Source of the DNA: CALLCD01 sp039817885
GTDB taxonomy: Bacteria > Pseudomonadota > Alphaproteobacteria > Caulobacterales > Hyphomonadaceae
Assembly: GCA_039817885.1 (NCBI GenBank)
Contig: JBCBUY010000003.1
Span: 21,264-85,263, forward strand
Direction: 5' to 3'
DNA: 64,000 nucleotides
Below are positions 44,045-52,428 of the stretch, one piece after another; the stretch's first letter is position 1; every line of letters starts with the position of its first letter. A program made the translations under genes and the position numbers. The notes under the pieces were generated by a model. That model was not told the DNA's origin, made no database searches, and was given only the letters and a program-made list of their open reading frames with translations.

Positions 44045-45220
44045 TCACACATATTCACCGCACAATCTCGACATCACCGCGCGGGAGGGTTCCTGCCATT
44101 CGACATCTTTCGTGGCTGCTTCTCCGAAACCGACGCCGTCGAATATGACCTGTCTTAGGACCGGCCACGACATTGGCGTCATCAGGAGAAAGGGTAGCGG
44201 GTCAGACCAGCGCCAGAGGACATCCGGGGTTGAAAACACGCGGCCAAGCTGACGGATCATCGTTATGGGCTTCAGGATATCGCTATAGGCCAGCAAGAGG
44301 TTTGTGTGACCTTCCTGGAATCTGGTTGCGGGCTTCGTCCGGATCGGGTCGGACAGGGGTTCGCCAAGGACGCTGCTGGCCAAATCATGATGATCCATGA
44401 AATGGATGCCGCTTGTCAGGCGTGGATTGCATTCAAGCGGCCACGGATGTCCAGCCTCGTCGACAATGAAATCGAATGCGACAAAGCCATCAAGATTCAT
44501 GTGGCCGACGAATTGCTCAATCCAGTCTGCCACCTGCGGCGTGTCATCGACCCGTGAGAAGCACACGGACACTGTTCCGGAATGGGAAAGCCCCTCATAC
44601 AGAACGGTGCCGAGAATCTCGCCATTTCTCGCAATCGTCTGTGAACTGATTTCCCGACCAAAGACTCGTTTCTGAACGAGATTGTCGCGCGTTAGCATTG
44701 ATGGTGGCGGCAGCTGACCCTGCTCGAAGACAGCAAGCCCGCGACCGCTGCACCCAAGCACGGGTTTCAAGATGCAGGCATTCGCTTCAGCAAGCGCGAG
44801 CGCTTCGCTGCTTTTGGCGGACGCAGAGGGAATTGGCCTTAGACCTGCTTCGGCCACCAATTCCTGGAAGCGCTGTTTGTTGTGAAGATCCTGGAGCTGT
44901 CCGAATGAGAGGCCAAAGAGCTCGGTCGTGTTGGGCAAGCGCGGCTGCAGGAGGGCGACATAGAGCGCCTCTTCGGAAACCGGGATAATAAGATCCACTG
45001 TTTCTGTTGTAACAATGTCCATCAGGTCGTCGTGGAATGCATCAAGATCCTGATTTGGCGGTGTGACCCGGACGCTCTTCGCGACAGCCCGCGACGGCTT
45101 TGACAAATGGGTTGCGAAGGGATCGGCCACCAGCACGCGGCACCCCGCACTGTTCAGGGCACGGGCAAGCTCAAGCGCCTTTGGAAGGCGCCCGAGTGTT
45201 AGGAGAACAGTTTTTTGCAT
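44045..45220 (-). CDS. ATP-grasp domain protein in carotenoid region
   Basis: The 391-residue protein has a Rossmann-like N-terminal region (KTVLLTLGRLPKALELARALNSAG), an ATP-grasp core (about 105-300) with CILKPVLGCSGRGL (ATP-binding loop), FDFIVDEAGHPWPLECNPRLTSG (Mg2+-binding Glu/Asn), and a C-terminal tail. It should form a carboxyl-amine or carboxyl-thiol bond using ATP. Its substrate is unknown. It is divergent from crtI with a PpsR-type operator between. ATG 45220 is preferred; ATG 45262 has no properly spaced ribosome site. Confidence 0.75.
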   Translation of the reverse strand: MQKTVLLTLGRLPKALELARALNSAGCRVLVADPFATHLSKPSRAVAKSVRVTPPNQDLDAFHDDLMDIVTTETVDLIIPVSEEALYVALLQPRLPNTTELFGLSFGQLQDLHNKQRFQELVAEAGLRPIPSASAKSSEALALAEANACILKPVLGCSGRGLAVFEQGQLPPPSMLTRDNLVQKRVFGREISSQTIARNGEILGTVLYEGLSHSGTVSVCFSRVDDTPQVADWIEQFVGHMNLDGFVAFDFIVDEAGHPWPLECNPRLTSGIHFMDHHDLASSVLGEPLSDPIRTKPATRFQEGHTNLLLAYSDILKPITMIRQLGRVFSTPDVLWRWSDPLPFLLMTPMSWPVLRQVIFDGVGFGEAATKDVEWQEPSRAVMSRLCGEYV

Positions 45221-45281
45221 ATTCTCGATCACGCTTGCGACGACACATCCACGACTGTACATTTCCTTTAATTCTTGAGAA

Positions 45282-45299
45282 TGTCAATTTTAGTTGACA
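45282..45299 (+). promoter_or_regulatory. PpsR/CrtJ-type operator between the ATP-grasp gene and crtI
   Basis: TGTC-aattttagtt-GACA, exact TGT-N12-ACA. The symmetric arms also read TTGACA on both strands (45294-45299 and reverse of 45282-45287), as sigma-70 -35 elements pointing both ways. It is the only such site between the two divergent genes. Confidence 0.75.
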
Positions 45300-45341
45300 A
45301 CCATGCGGAGCTCCGTTTGCGCCGCAAGAGAGGTGAGCGCC

Positions 45342-46832
45342 ATGCAAGGGTCGAAAGCCGTCGTGATCGGAAGTGGGCTCGGGGGACTTGCCTCAGCGGC
45401 GCGGTTGGCCGCGAAGGGTTATGACGTGACCGTCCTGGAAAAGCTCGATGGACCGGGCGGGCGGGCCTATACCTACAAGCAGGACGGGTTCACCTTCGAT
45501 GCCGGCCCAACCATCGTAACCGCCCCCTTCATTCTGGAAGAGCTATGGCGGGATTGCGGCGGCAGTTTCCACCAGGATGTGATGCTGAAGCCGTGCGATC
45601 CGTTCTACGATATCCGCTTCGATGATGGGTTTACGTTCAGTTATTCGGCCGATGCTGACGCCATGCGGGCGCAGATTGCCAAGCTCGAGCCTGCCGATGT
45701 CGCTGGCTATGACCGGTTTATGGAGGATAGCGGAAAGATCTATAGGGTGGCGTTCGAAGAATTGGTCGACAAACCATTCCATAGTCTGTTCTTCACCTTG
45801 CAGACCTTCTACGATCTGGTGCGGCTTGGGGGATATCGGACGGTTCACTCCAAGGTCAGTGACTATTTCAAGCACCCCAAGCTGCGCATCGCCTTCAGTT
45901 TTCATCCCCTATTGATCGGCGGGAACCCCTTCACGACGACGGCCTATTACTGCTTGATCTCCCATCTGGAGAGCAAGTTCGGGGTGCACTATGCGGTGGG
46001 CGGTACGGGGGCGATCGTGAATGCGCTTGCCGATCTCGTGACGCGCAATGGCGGCAAGATCGAATACAACCAGCCTGTTGCGCGTATTCTCGAGGACGGA
46101 CGCAAAGTGACCGGTGTTGAGGCTGCATCCGGGCAAGTTTTCCCGGCTGATATTGTGGTGTCGAATGTCGATCCGGGCATCACTTATGGCCGTTTTCTGG
46201 CGCACAAGAAACGTCGCCGCTGGACCGATGGGCGGATCGCGAGAAGCAAGTTCTCCATGAGCTTATTTGTCTGGTATTTCGGCACGAACAAGACATTCGA
46301 CGATGTGCAGCACCATACAATGGTGCTGGGTCCGCGCTATAAAGGCTTGCTCGACGATATCTTTTCGAATTATCGGCAGGCGGATGATTTCAGCATGTAT
46401 CTGCATCGGCCAACAGCCTCAGACCCTAGCCTAGCGCCCGAAGGCTGTGATGCATTCTATGTGCTTGCACCGGTGCCGAACCTGAAGTCGGGCGTCGATT
46501 GGGAGGCGTATGGCGAGCCCTTCCGGCAGGCGATCCAGGCGCGGCTCGAAGAGACCCTTCTGCCGGGATTGGGCGAGGCGCTGGTCACCTCTCACTATAT
46601 CAGCCCGCTGGATTTCAAAGAGCGGCTTTCCTCGCATCTCGGGGCCGGTTTCTCACTGGAGCCGAAACTTTTCCAAAGCGCCTGGTTCCGGCCGCACAAT
46701 AAGAGCGAGGAGCTGAAAGGGCTTTATCTTGCCGGGGCGGGAACGCACCCAGGTGCCGGTATGCCGGGCGTTCTATCATCGGCGAAGATCGTTGCCGACC
46801 TGGTGCCGGAACCGCAGCAAGTCGCGACATGA
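45342..46832 (+). CDS. crtI: Phytoene desaturase CrtI
   Basis: The 496-residue FAD enzyme desaturates phytoene to neurosporene or lycopene. The dinucleotide-binding motif VIGSGLGGLASAARLAAKGYDVTVLEK (read in parts) opens at residue 7, and the carotene desaturase C-terminal block GLYLAGAGTHPGAGMPGVL is present. ATG 45342 with AGAGGTGA before it is chosen over the earlier in-frame ATG 45303 and TTG 45294. It overlaps crtD by four bases. Confidence 0.95.
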   Translation: MQGSKAVVIGSGLGGLASAARLAAKGYDVTVLEKLDGPGGRAYTYKQDGFTFDAGPTIVTAPFILEELWRDCGGSFHQDVMLKPCDPFYDIRFDDGFTFSYSADADAMRAQIAKLEPADVAGYDRFMEDSGKIYRVAFEELVDKPFHSLFFTLQTFYDLVRLGGYRTVHSKVSDYFKHPKLRIAFSFHPLLIGGNPFTTTAYYCLISHLESKFGVHYAVGGTGAIVNALADLVTRNGGKIEYNQPVARILEDGRKVTGVEAASGQVFPADIVVSNVDPGITYGRFLAHKKRRRWTDGRIARSKFSMSLFVWYFGTNKTFDDVQHHTMVLGPRYKGLLDDIFSNYRQADDFSMYLHRPTASDPSLAPEGCDAFYVLAPVPNLKSGVDWEAYGEPFRQAIQARLEETLLPGLGEALVTSHYISPLDFKERLSSHLGAGFSLEPKLFQSAWFRPHNKSEELKGLYLAGAGTHPGAGMPGVLSSAKIVADLVPEPQQVAT

Positions 46833-48358
46833 TCCCCACGCCCAAGATCGCCATTGTCGGCGGAGGCATTGGCGGCCTCGCCGCAGCGGCCATCCTTTCG
46901 CGTGATTTTGACGTTCAACTCTTCGAAGCCGGCGATCGGCTTGGCGGCAAGATCCGTCAGACCGATGTGGGCTCGGGCCTGATCGATTGCGGGCCGACCG
47001 TTTTCACCATGAAATGGGTGTTCGAGGACTTGTTCGAAATGGCGGGAAGCTCTTTTGAGCAAAGCGTCACGGCAAAGCCGCTCGATGTCCTCGCACGGCA
47101 TGGCTGGCGCGATGGCTCAACGCTCGACTTATTTGCCGATCCCGAAGCGAGCATAGAGGCCATCTCCGCTTTCTCGAGTCCTGAAGAGGGCGACCGTTAC
47201 CGGACGTTCTGCCAGACAACCGAGAGTATTTTCGAGACATTGCATGACAGCTTTATGCGGGCCCCTTCCCCCGATATGCCGGGGTTGATGTTTCGCGCGA
47301 ACCCGTTCGCCTTGCTTGCGACGAAACCGTTCAAGACGCTTTGGTCGTCTCTTTCGCGTCAATTTACGGATCCACGCCTGCAGCAATTGTTCGGACGGTA
47401 CTCAACCTATTGCGGGTCCTCCCCGTTCGAGGCCCCCGCCACACTGATGCTGATCGCCCATGTCGAACGGATTGGCGTTTGGACCCTCAAGGGTGGCATG
47501 GCGGCCTTGGTGCAGGCTCTGACTGCGCTGATCGAGCAGAATGGCGCACGCATTCACCTGAATGCTCAGGTGACGAAGATTGGAACGCACCGCGGGCGCG
47601 CTGAGCACATCGCCCTTGCGGATGGACAACGCTTTGACGCCGATATGATCGTGTTCAATGGCGATCGGGCCGCATTGGCCCAGGGTCTTCTGGGGGAAGA
47701 TATGCGCGCCGCGGGCGGCAATGCGCACAGCGTGCAGCGCTCCCAATCAGCTATGACATGGTGCATGGACGCAGAGACCGCGGGCTTTGATTTGTCCGTT
47801 CACAATGTGCTGTTCTCGGATGCCTACAAAGAAGAATTTGATGCGGTGTTCGACAGAGCTCGTATTCCCGACAGTCCGACCACATATATATTTGCGCCGG
47901 ATCGCGATCTGCGTGGCGAGGGCTCAACCAGTCCTGAACGTCTGTTCTGTCTGATCAATGCCCCGTCTACGGATTCTCAAGACGCATTTCCGGGTCACAT
48001 CGTCGAAGACGCATATAATCGCATGACGACCCTGCTTGGCGATTGCGGCCTCCGTCTTAAGCCAACACCGTCCTCGGTCACAGCAACGACGCCCACTGAT
48101 TTTGGTCGCCGCTTCCCAGGCACAGGCGGCGCGCTATATGGGATGGCGACGCATGGATGGCGTGCATCTTTTGCGCGGCCTGGAACAAAGACCAAAATTC
48201 CCGGCCTTTACTTGGCCGGCGGCAGTGTTCACCCAGGCCCCGGTGTGCCAATGGCGGCACTCTCTGGTATTGCAGCAGCCAAGCTTATTCAGAAACAGGC
48301 GGCGGCCCAGCGGTCCCGACGGGCCAGCGTGGCATCCGAAAGGGCAGCATTGCCCTGA
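46829..48358 (+). CDS. crtD: Methoxyneurosporene (hydroxy-carotenoid 3,4-) desaturase CrtD
   Basis: This 509-residue CrtI-type oxidoreductase has the FAD loop IVGGGIGGLAAAAIL at the start and GLYLAGGSVHPGPGVPMAAL near the end. CrtD removes hydrogen at C-3,4 of 1-hydroxy (or methoxy) carotenoids on the way to spirilloxanthin or spheroidene. It is coupled to crtI by ATGA. Its 3' end overlaps the convergent crtC by 74 bases, which is unusual: the last about 25 residues include an Arg/Ala-rich tail. Confidence 0.93.
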   Translation: MIPTPKIAIVGGGIGGLAAAAILSRDFDVQLFEAGDRLGGKIRQTDVGSGLIDCGPTVFTMKWVFEDLFEMAGSSFEQSVTAKPLDVLARHGWRDGSTLDLFADPEASIEAISAFSSPEEGDRYRTFCQTTESIFETLHDSFMRAPSPDMPGLMFRANPFALLATKPFKTLWSSLSRQFTDPRLQQLFGRYSTYCGSSPFEAPATLMLIAHVERIGVWTLKGGMAALVQALTALIEQNGARIHLNAQVTKIGTHRGRAEHIALADGQRFDADMIVFNGDRAALAQGLLGEDMRAAGGNAHSVQRSQSAMTWCMDAETAGFDLSVHNVLFSDAYKEEFDAVFDRARIPDSPTTYIFAPDRDLRGEGSTSPERLFCLINAPSTDSQDAFPGHIVEDAYNRMTTLLGDCGLRLKPTPSSVTATTPTDFGRRFPGTGGALYGMATHGWRASFARPGTKTKIPGLYLAGGSVHPGPGVPMAALSGIAAAKLIQKQAAAQRSRRASVASERAALP

Positions 48359-49301
48359 CCATGCTCGATCTGAGGCGATGACACGACAGGGATTCGTGCA
48401 TGGTATAGCCGGCGGCCCCTTTCGGATAAGCGAGTAGTGAGCGGCTGTAGAAGGGGGTGTCCTCCAGCGTGCGATACACCTGGGGCACCGTTTCCGCTAA
48501 AATGCCAGTGCGTCGGTCAATTCGCCAAATGGGCGTGCTTTGAACCCGCGTGTCTGTAAGCGGATCGCCGTATTCATAAGACCCATCCCTGCCAAAGGTG
48601 ACATTGAGATCGCAGCGATCGCCGGCCGGCGTGTCGGTGACGTATCGCACCCGTGTGCGGTCGCCAGGCAATGGTGTGCGGGACCAATCCCAATAGTCGA
48701 AACCGTGCGTCACGGGTTCGGCTCCGAAATTCGTGTCGACATATCCGTGCCCGGTCCAACTGAGCGCAGGTGCGTCGAATTCTAGGTCAACGGTCGCGGA
48801 TGTGCAGATGGGTTGCCAAGTATGGTCTCCCTTGGGATCGAGTTCAAAGGCATGGGAGGATTGGTGAGGCATGGTCACCGTCACGCGGCCACGTATCGGA
48901 CGCGGCACAGGAGCGCCGCGCTCGGCGATATCGATTGTGAGCTGATCCCCGTTGACCCTTAACCTGCTCGGTCCAACGACAAAGTCATTTGGGGCTCGAT
49001 ACACCTGGCCTCGGCCACGCTCGGTCATCGCCCAGCGGGATGGCCGGCCATAGAGCGCAACATTGATCGCACAATGATCATCCGGATCGGACCACCCTCG
49101 CCACGCATAATAGGGGGAGAAAACACTTCCAATGAAGGCGATAATCACAAGAGCATTTTGCCCGTCATCGCTGACCGCATCGATATACCACCAAAGATAC
49201 CCTCCGGGGGGCACATCCCGGTCGAAGCCAAACGCCGATTTGGTCCCTGCAGGCTTACTGCGCTCAGGCATGTCGGTTCTGGCCCGTTCCGCGCCGTCCA
49301 T
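48285..49301 (-). CDS. crtC: Carotenoid 1,2-hydratase CrtC
   Basis: CrtC adds water to the end of acyclic carotenoids (1-hydroxy products), needed before CrtD and CrtF act. The 338-residue protein shows FIGSVFSPYYAWRG, CAINVALYG, RWAMTERGRGQVYR and HGFDYWDWSRTPLPGDRTRVRY. ATG 49301 with GGAGGTG before it was chosen over TTG 49319. It shares the upstream operator at 49327-49344 with crtE, and its stop lies inside crtD. Confidence 0.93.
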   Translation of the reverse strand: MDGAERARTDMPERSKPAGTKSAFGFDRDVPPGGYLWWYIDAVSDDGQNALVIIAFIGSVFSPYYAWRGWSDPDDHCAINVALYGRPSRWAMTERGRGQVYRAPNDFVVGPSRLRVNGDQLTIDIAERGAPVPRPIRGRVTVTMPHQSSHAFELDPKGDHTWQPICTSATVDLEFDAPALSWTGHGYVDTNFGAEPVTHGFDYWDWSRTPLPGDRTRVRYVTDTPAGDRCDLNVTFGRDGSYEYGDPLTDTRVQSTPIWRIDRRTGILAETVPQVYRTLEDTPFYSRSLLAYPKGAAGYTMHESLSCHRLRSSMVRAMLPFRMPRWPVGTAGPPPVSE

Positions 49302-49326
49302 TCTGAGTGACACCTCCAAAAGTGAT

Positions 49327-49344
49327 TGTCATGATAGATTGACA
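49327..49344 (+). promoter_or_regulatory. PpsR/CrtJ-type operator between crtC and crtE
   Basis: TGTC-atgatagatt-GACA, exact TGT-N12-ACA, placed between the divergent crtC (start 49301) and crtE (start 49384). A second TTGACA (49347-49352) follows at once, perhaps a half-site or a -35 element. Confidence 0.75.
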
Positions 49345-49383
49345 CATTGACAAGACTATTTAAAGTGACGCTTCGGAGGTGCC

Positions 49384-50250
49384 ATGAATATCAGCATGCA
49401 AATCGACGCAACGCTGGAGCATTCCATTGCGCTTGCTGCCCATCCAAATGCCCCTCCACTGTTAGCATCGGCGATTCGACATGCTGTCCTGCCGGGCGGT
49501 GCGCGCGTCCGACCGCAGCTTTGTATGGCTGTTGCATCGGCCTGCGAGCCTAACGCCGATCTTGGTGATGCACTGACCGCTGCTTCGGCAATCGAGATGC
49601 TACACTGCGCCTCCCTCGTTCATGATGACATGCCTTGTTTTGATGACGCCGAGACGCGCCGCGGTAAACCTTCGGTCCACGTCAAATATGGTGAGCCCCT
49701 CGCCCTTCTGGTGGGAGACGCCCTTATTGTCATGTCGTTTGACATGTTGGCGCGTGAGGTCAGCTCCGATCATTTACGGGAGCTGATCGTCGTCCTGACG
49801 GACGCAACGGCTCCACCGCACGGAATCACCGCAGGGCAGGCCTGGGAGAGTGAGACCGATATCAATCTGCAAGCCTATCATAATGCCAAAACAGCGGCGC
49901 TCTTTGTAGCGGCGGCGCGAGCAGGTGCGGCATCTGTGGGCCATGCTGACGGCCCCTGGCGCGAGCTCGGACGGCGTCTCGGCGAGGCTTATCAAATTGC
50001 CGATGATTTACGCGATGTGCTGCTTACGCCAGACGAACTCGGCAAACCCGCCCGTCAGGACTGTCGCCATGGGCGGCCGAGCGCGGTCGATAGTTTTGGC
50101 GTGGAAGAGACGTTTCAACGCCTCACAGATGCCATCGAGGCGACCGCTGCTTCTGTTCCAAACTGCGCCGGGGAAGAGGCCCTGCGTCAACTGATTTATG
50201 CCCAGGCCAAACGACTTGCACCAGAGAGCCTTGTCCAACAGGTCGCGTGA
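49384..50250 (+). CDS. crtE: Geranylgeranyl diphosphate synthase
   Basis: The 288-residue trans-prenyltransferase makes GGPP for phytoene and for the bacteriochlorophyll tail. The first Asp-rich motif DDMPCFDD is at 81-88 and the second, ADDLRD, near 205. GGAGGT lies four bases before ATG 49384. It heads the crtE-crtF-bchCXYZ-puf run on the plus strand. Its last 53 bases overlap the crtF frame if crtF starts at 50198. Confidence 0.95.
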   Translation: MNISMQIDATLEHSIALAAHPNAPPLLASAIRHAVLPGGARVRPQLCMAVASACEPNADLGDALTAASAIEMLHCASLVHDDMPCFDDAETRRGKPSVHVKYGEPLALLVGDALIVMSFDMLAREVSSDHLRELIVVLTDATAPPHGITAGQAWESETDINLQAYHNAKTAALFVAAARAGAASVGHADGPWRELGRRLGEAYQIADDLRDVLLTPDELGKPARQDCRHGRPSAVDSFGVEETFQRLTDAIEATAASVPNCAGEEALRQLIYAQAKRLAPESLVQQVA

Positions 50251-51364
50251 CGGGCAACGCGCTGCGCCCGCTTCATTGCTCGACCATTTGAAAGCCTTCC
50301 GGGTCAACCTGATCGGCAATCGGAGATTTCAGAAATTTGCTGCCGATGTCTGGCCAATGCGGGGGATTGCTCGGCGGTCGGCCGCCGCATCCTTCGATCT
50401 GTGCGCCGGCTTCGTCTACTCGCAAATTCTCCAGGCCTGTGTGGAGCTGGATCTGTTGCCGAAATTGCGAGAGGCCCCGATGCCCATTGATGAGATCGCA
50501 TCGGCAACGGGGCTGCCGCGCGATGGTGCCGAGCGCCTGATCAAGGCGGCGTGCGCCCTTGATCTGGCCGAGACCCGCTCGCAGGGACGGTACGGGCTCG
50601 GCCCCATGGGCGCGGCTATTCTCTCCAATCCGGGCGTTATGGACATGGTCCAACACCACCGACAATTCTATGAGGATTTGCGCGATCCCGTCGCCCTGCT
50701 GAAGGGCCGGAGCACAGACACAAATCTCGCGAAATTCTGGCCCTACGCCGCTGGATCAGACACGCTGGATGAGCGTAGCGCGCCCGCAAGTCGCGCCTAT
50801 TCTGACCTTATGGGTCAGACCCAGGGGTTTATCGCCGAGGATGTTCTGGACGCCTATGATGTGACGAGGCATCGGCGGCTCATGGATGTGGCCGGGGGCG
50901 ATGGCACATTTCTGCGAACCGCGAAGGCGCGCGCGCCGGATCTCGACATTTGTCTGTTCGATCTTCCCACGGTTTCTGACCTCGCCGAGGAACGCTTTCG
51001 GCAAGCAGGTGTCGAGGCTGCGGTTGTTGGTGGCGACATGTTCCGAGACGCATGGCCAGACGGGGCCGATCTCATCAGCCTTGTGCGTATTCTCCACGAT
51101 CATGATGACGACGCGGTTCAGACCATTCTGGCACGCGCGCGCGCGGCACTTGCCCCCGGTGGAACGCTTCTCATCGCTGAGCCAATGGTCGAAAGCGGTC
51201 GAATCGGTGACGCCTATTTTGGCCTGTATCTGTGGGCCATGGGGTCCGGTCGTCCCCGCCGCCTCAGCGAAATTAGAAGGATGTTGCAAAAAGCCGGATT
51301 TTCTTCCGTGGACGCGGTGCGAACCCGTCAGCCATTGCTCGTTAAGCTTGTAAAAGCGACGTAA
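50198..51364 (+). CDS. crtF: Hydroxyneurosporene O-methyltransferase CrtF
   Basis: CrtF methylates the C-1 hydroxyl of acyclic carotenoids with SAM. The protein (up to 388 residues) has the dimerisation/helix domain with ARRSAAASFDLCAGFVYSQIL near 70 and the SAM loop LMDVAGGDGTFL near 230, then VRILHDHDDDAV. The start is uncertain: ATG 50198 lies 53 bases inside crtE with no visible ribosome site, while TTG 50231 has an AGAGAG. The family usually begins close to the DHLKAFRVNLIGNRRFQ segment. Confidence 0.9.
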   Translation: MPRPNDLHQRALSNRSRDGQRAAPASLLDHLKAFRVNLIGNRRFQKFAADVWPMRGIARRSAAASFDLCAGFVYSQILQACVELDLLPKLREAPMPIDEIASATGLPRDGAERLIKAACALDLAETRSQGRYGLGPMGAAILSNPGVMDMVQHHRQFYEDLRDPVALLKGRSTDTNLAKFWPYAAGSDTLDERSAPASRAYSDLMGQTQGFIAEDVLDAYDVTRHRRLMDVAGGDGTFLRTAKARAPDLDICLFDLPTVSDLAEERFRQAGVEAAVVGGDMFRDAWPDGADLISLVRILHDHDDDAVQTILARARAALAPGGTLLIAEPMVESGRIGDAYFGLYLWAMGSGRPRRLSEIRRMLQKAGFSSVDAVRTRQPLLVKLVKAT

Positions 51365-51371
51365 TGCGTAA

Positions 51372-51399
51372 TTGACATGATATTGTGTCTAGTTATATT
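51372..51399 (+). promoter_or_regulatory. bchC promoter (sigma-70-like)
   Basis: TTGACA (51372-51377), 16 bases, then TATATT (51394-51399). Transcription should begin about 7 bases after, at the A of ATG 51406. The -10 lies inside the operator 51386-51403. Confidence 0.6.
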
Positions 51400-51403
51400 G
51401 ACA
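51386..51403 (+). promoter_or_regulatory. PpsR/CrtJ-type operator at bchC
   Basis: TGTC-tagttatatt-GACA, exact TGT-N12-ACA, extended by one more base pair on each side (GTGTC/GACAC). It overlaps the -10 element and ends two bases before the bchC ATG, a typical repressor position. Confidence 0.8.
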
Positions 51404-51405
51404 CA

Positions 51406-52428
51406 ATGGAACTCGAGACCGCCATTTCAAGTGTCGACCAGATAAAAACTGAGCCTTTTCTACAGGAGCCAAAGGGCGCAAAAGCGCTGCAGGCTCGGGC
51501 GGTTATTTTCGAAGGCAATCAAAAACTTAGCGTCGGCGACCTGCCGCTGATTGAGCCGAGCAAGGACGATCTTGTCGTTGACGTGCATTGGAGCGGTGTC
51601 AGCACGGGTACAGAGCGCCTCCTGTGGGCGAGCGAGATGCCGATGTTTCCAGGCCTCTCCTACCCTCTGGTGCCGGGATATGAAGCGGTTGGGACTGTGA
51701 GACAGGCTCGGGGCGATCCGAGCCGCGTGGGCGAAACTGTGTTTGTGCCAGGCGGGCATTGCTTCAAAGGGGCCGCTGGTCTGTTTGGCGCATCGGCAAC
51801 ACGGTTGGTCGTCCCCGCTGATCGCTGCATACCCTTGGATCATGCGCCGTGCGAAGAGGATGTCCTGTTGGCCCTTGCCGCGACCGCGCACCATGCGATT
51901 CAAGCCTCGATGCCACCGCAGCTGATTGTTGGCCATGGCGTCGTCGGTCGCCTGATGGCGCGGATCACGCTTGCCCTTGGCTACGACGCCCCAACGGTTT
52001 GGGAGATCAATCCAGACCGGCGATTGGGAGCCAATTATCCGGTCTTGTCGCCGGACGCTGATCCCCGAAAAGACTATGCATCGATCTGCGATGTGAGCGG
52101 AAGCGTTCAGGTCTTGGATGACATCATCGCACATTCGGAAAAAGGGGCGACCATTGTGCTGGCAGGGTTCTATTCAGACCGGCCGAATTTCGCTTTTCCG
52201 GCAGCTTTTATGCGTGAAATCACGCTGAAGATTGCCGCAGAATGGACACCCGAAGATATCGGCGCTGTCCAAGCCTTGAGAGTTTCTGGGGCGCTGTCAT
52301 TCGACGGTCTCGTAACCCATGCCCGCACCCCCGGCGACGCCGATGCCGCTTACCGCACCGCTTTCGGCGATCCGTCCTGCTTGAAAATGGTGCTCGATTG
52401 GAGGGAGTTTCATGACCACGCTCATTGA
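51406..52428 (+). CDS. bchC: Bacteriochlorophyllide a dehydrogenase BchC
   Basis: BchC oxidises the C-3 hydroxyethyl group to acetyl late in bacteriochlorophyll a synthesis. The 340-residue MDR-like protein has the family blocks WSGVSTGTERLLW, PLVPGYEAVGTV, VGHGVVGRLMARI and GATIVLAGFYSD. ATG 51406 adds about 30 residues (to about residue 32) before the usual ARAVIFEG start and has no Shine-Dalgarno sequence; the predicted transcript start falls on this ATG, so translation could be leaderless. It overlaps bchX by 17 bases. Confidence 0.93.
   Translation: MELETAISSVDQIKTEPFLQEPKGAKALQARAVIFEGNQKLSVGDLPLIEPSKDDLVVDVHWSGVSTGTERLLWASEMPMFPGLSYPLVPGYEAVGTVRQARGDPSRVGETVFVPGGHCFKGAAGLFGASATRLVVPADRCIPLDHAPCEEDVLLALAATAHHAIQASMPPQLIVGHGVVGRLMARITLALGYDAPTVWEINPDRRLGANYPVLSPDADPRKDYASICDVSGSVQVLDDIIAHSEKGATIVLAGFYSDRPNFAFPAAFMREITLKIAAEWTPEDIGAVQALRVSGALSFDGLVTHARTPGDADAAYRTAFGDPSCLKMVLDWREFHDHAH

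Noticed and set aside
42586..44058. A 490-codon open frame on the minus strand opposite the cytochrome P450 gene
   Set aside because: Shadow frame: the P450 on the plus strand has all family motifs; the antisense translation is rich in His/Arg/Cys without domain features.
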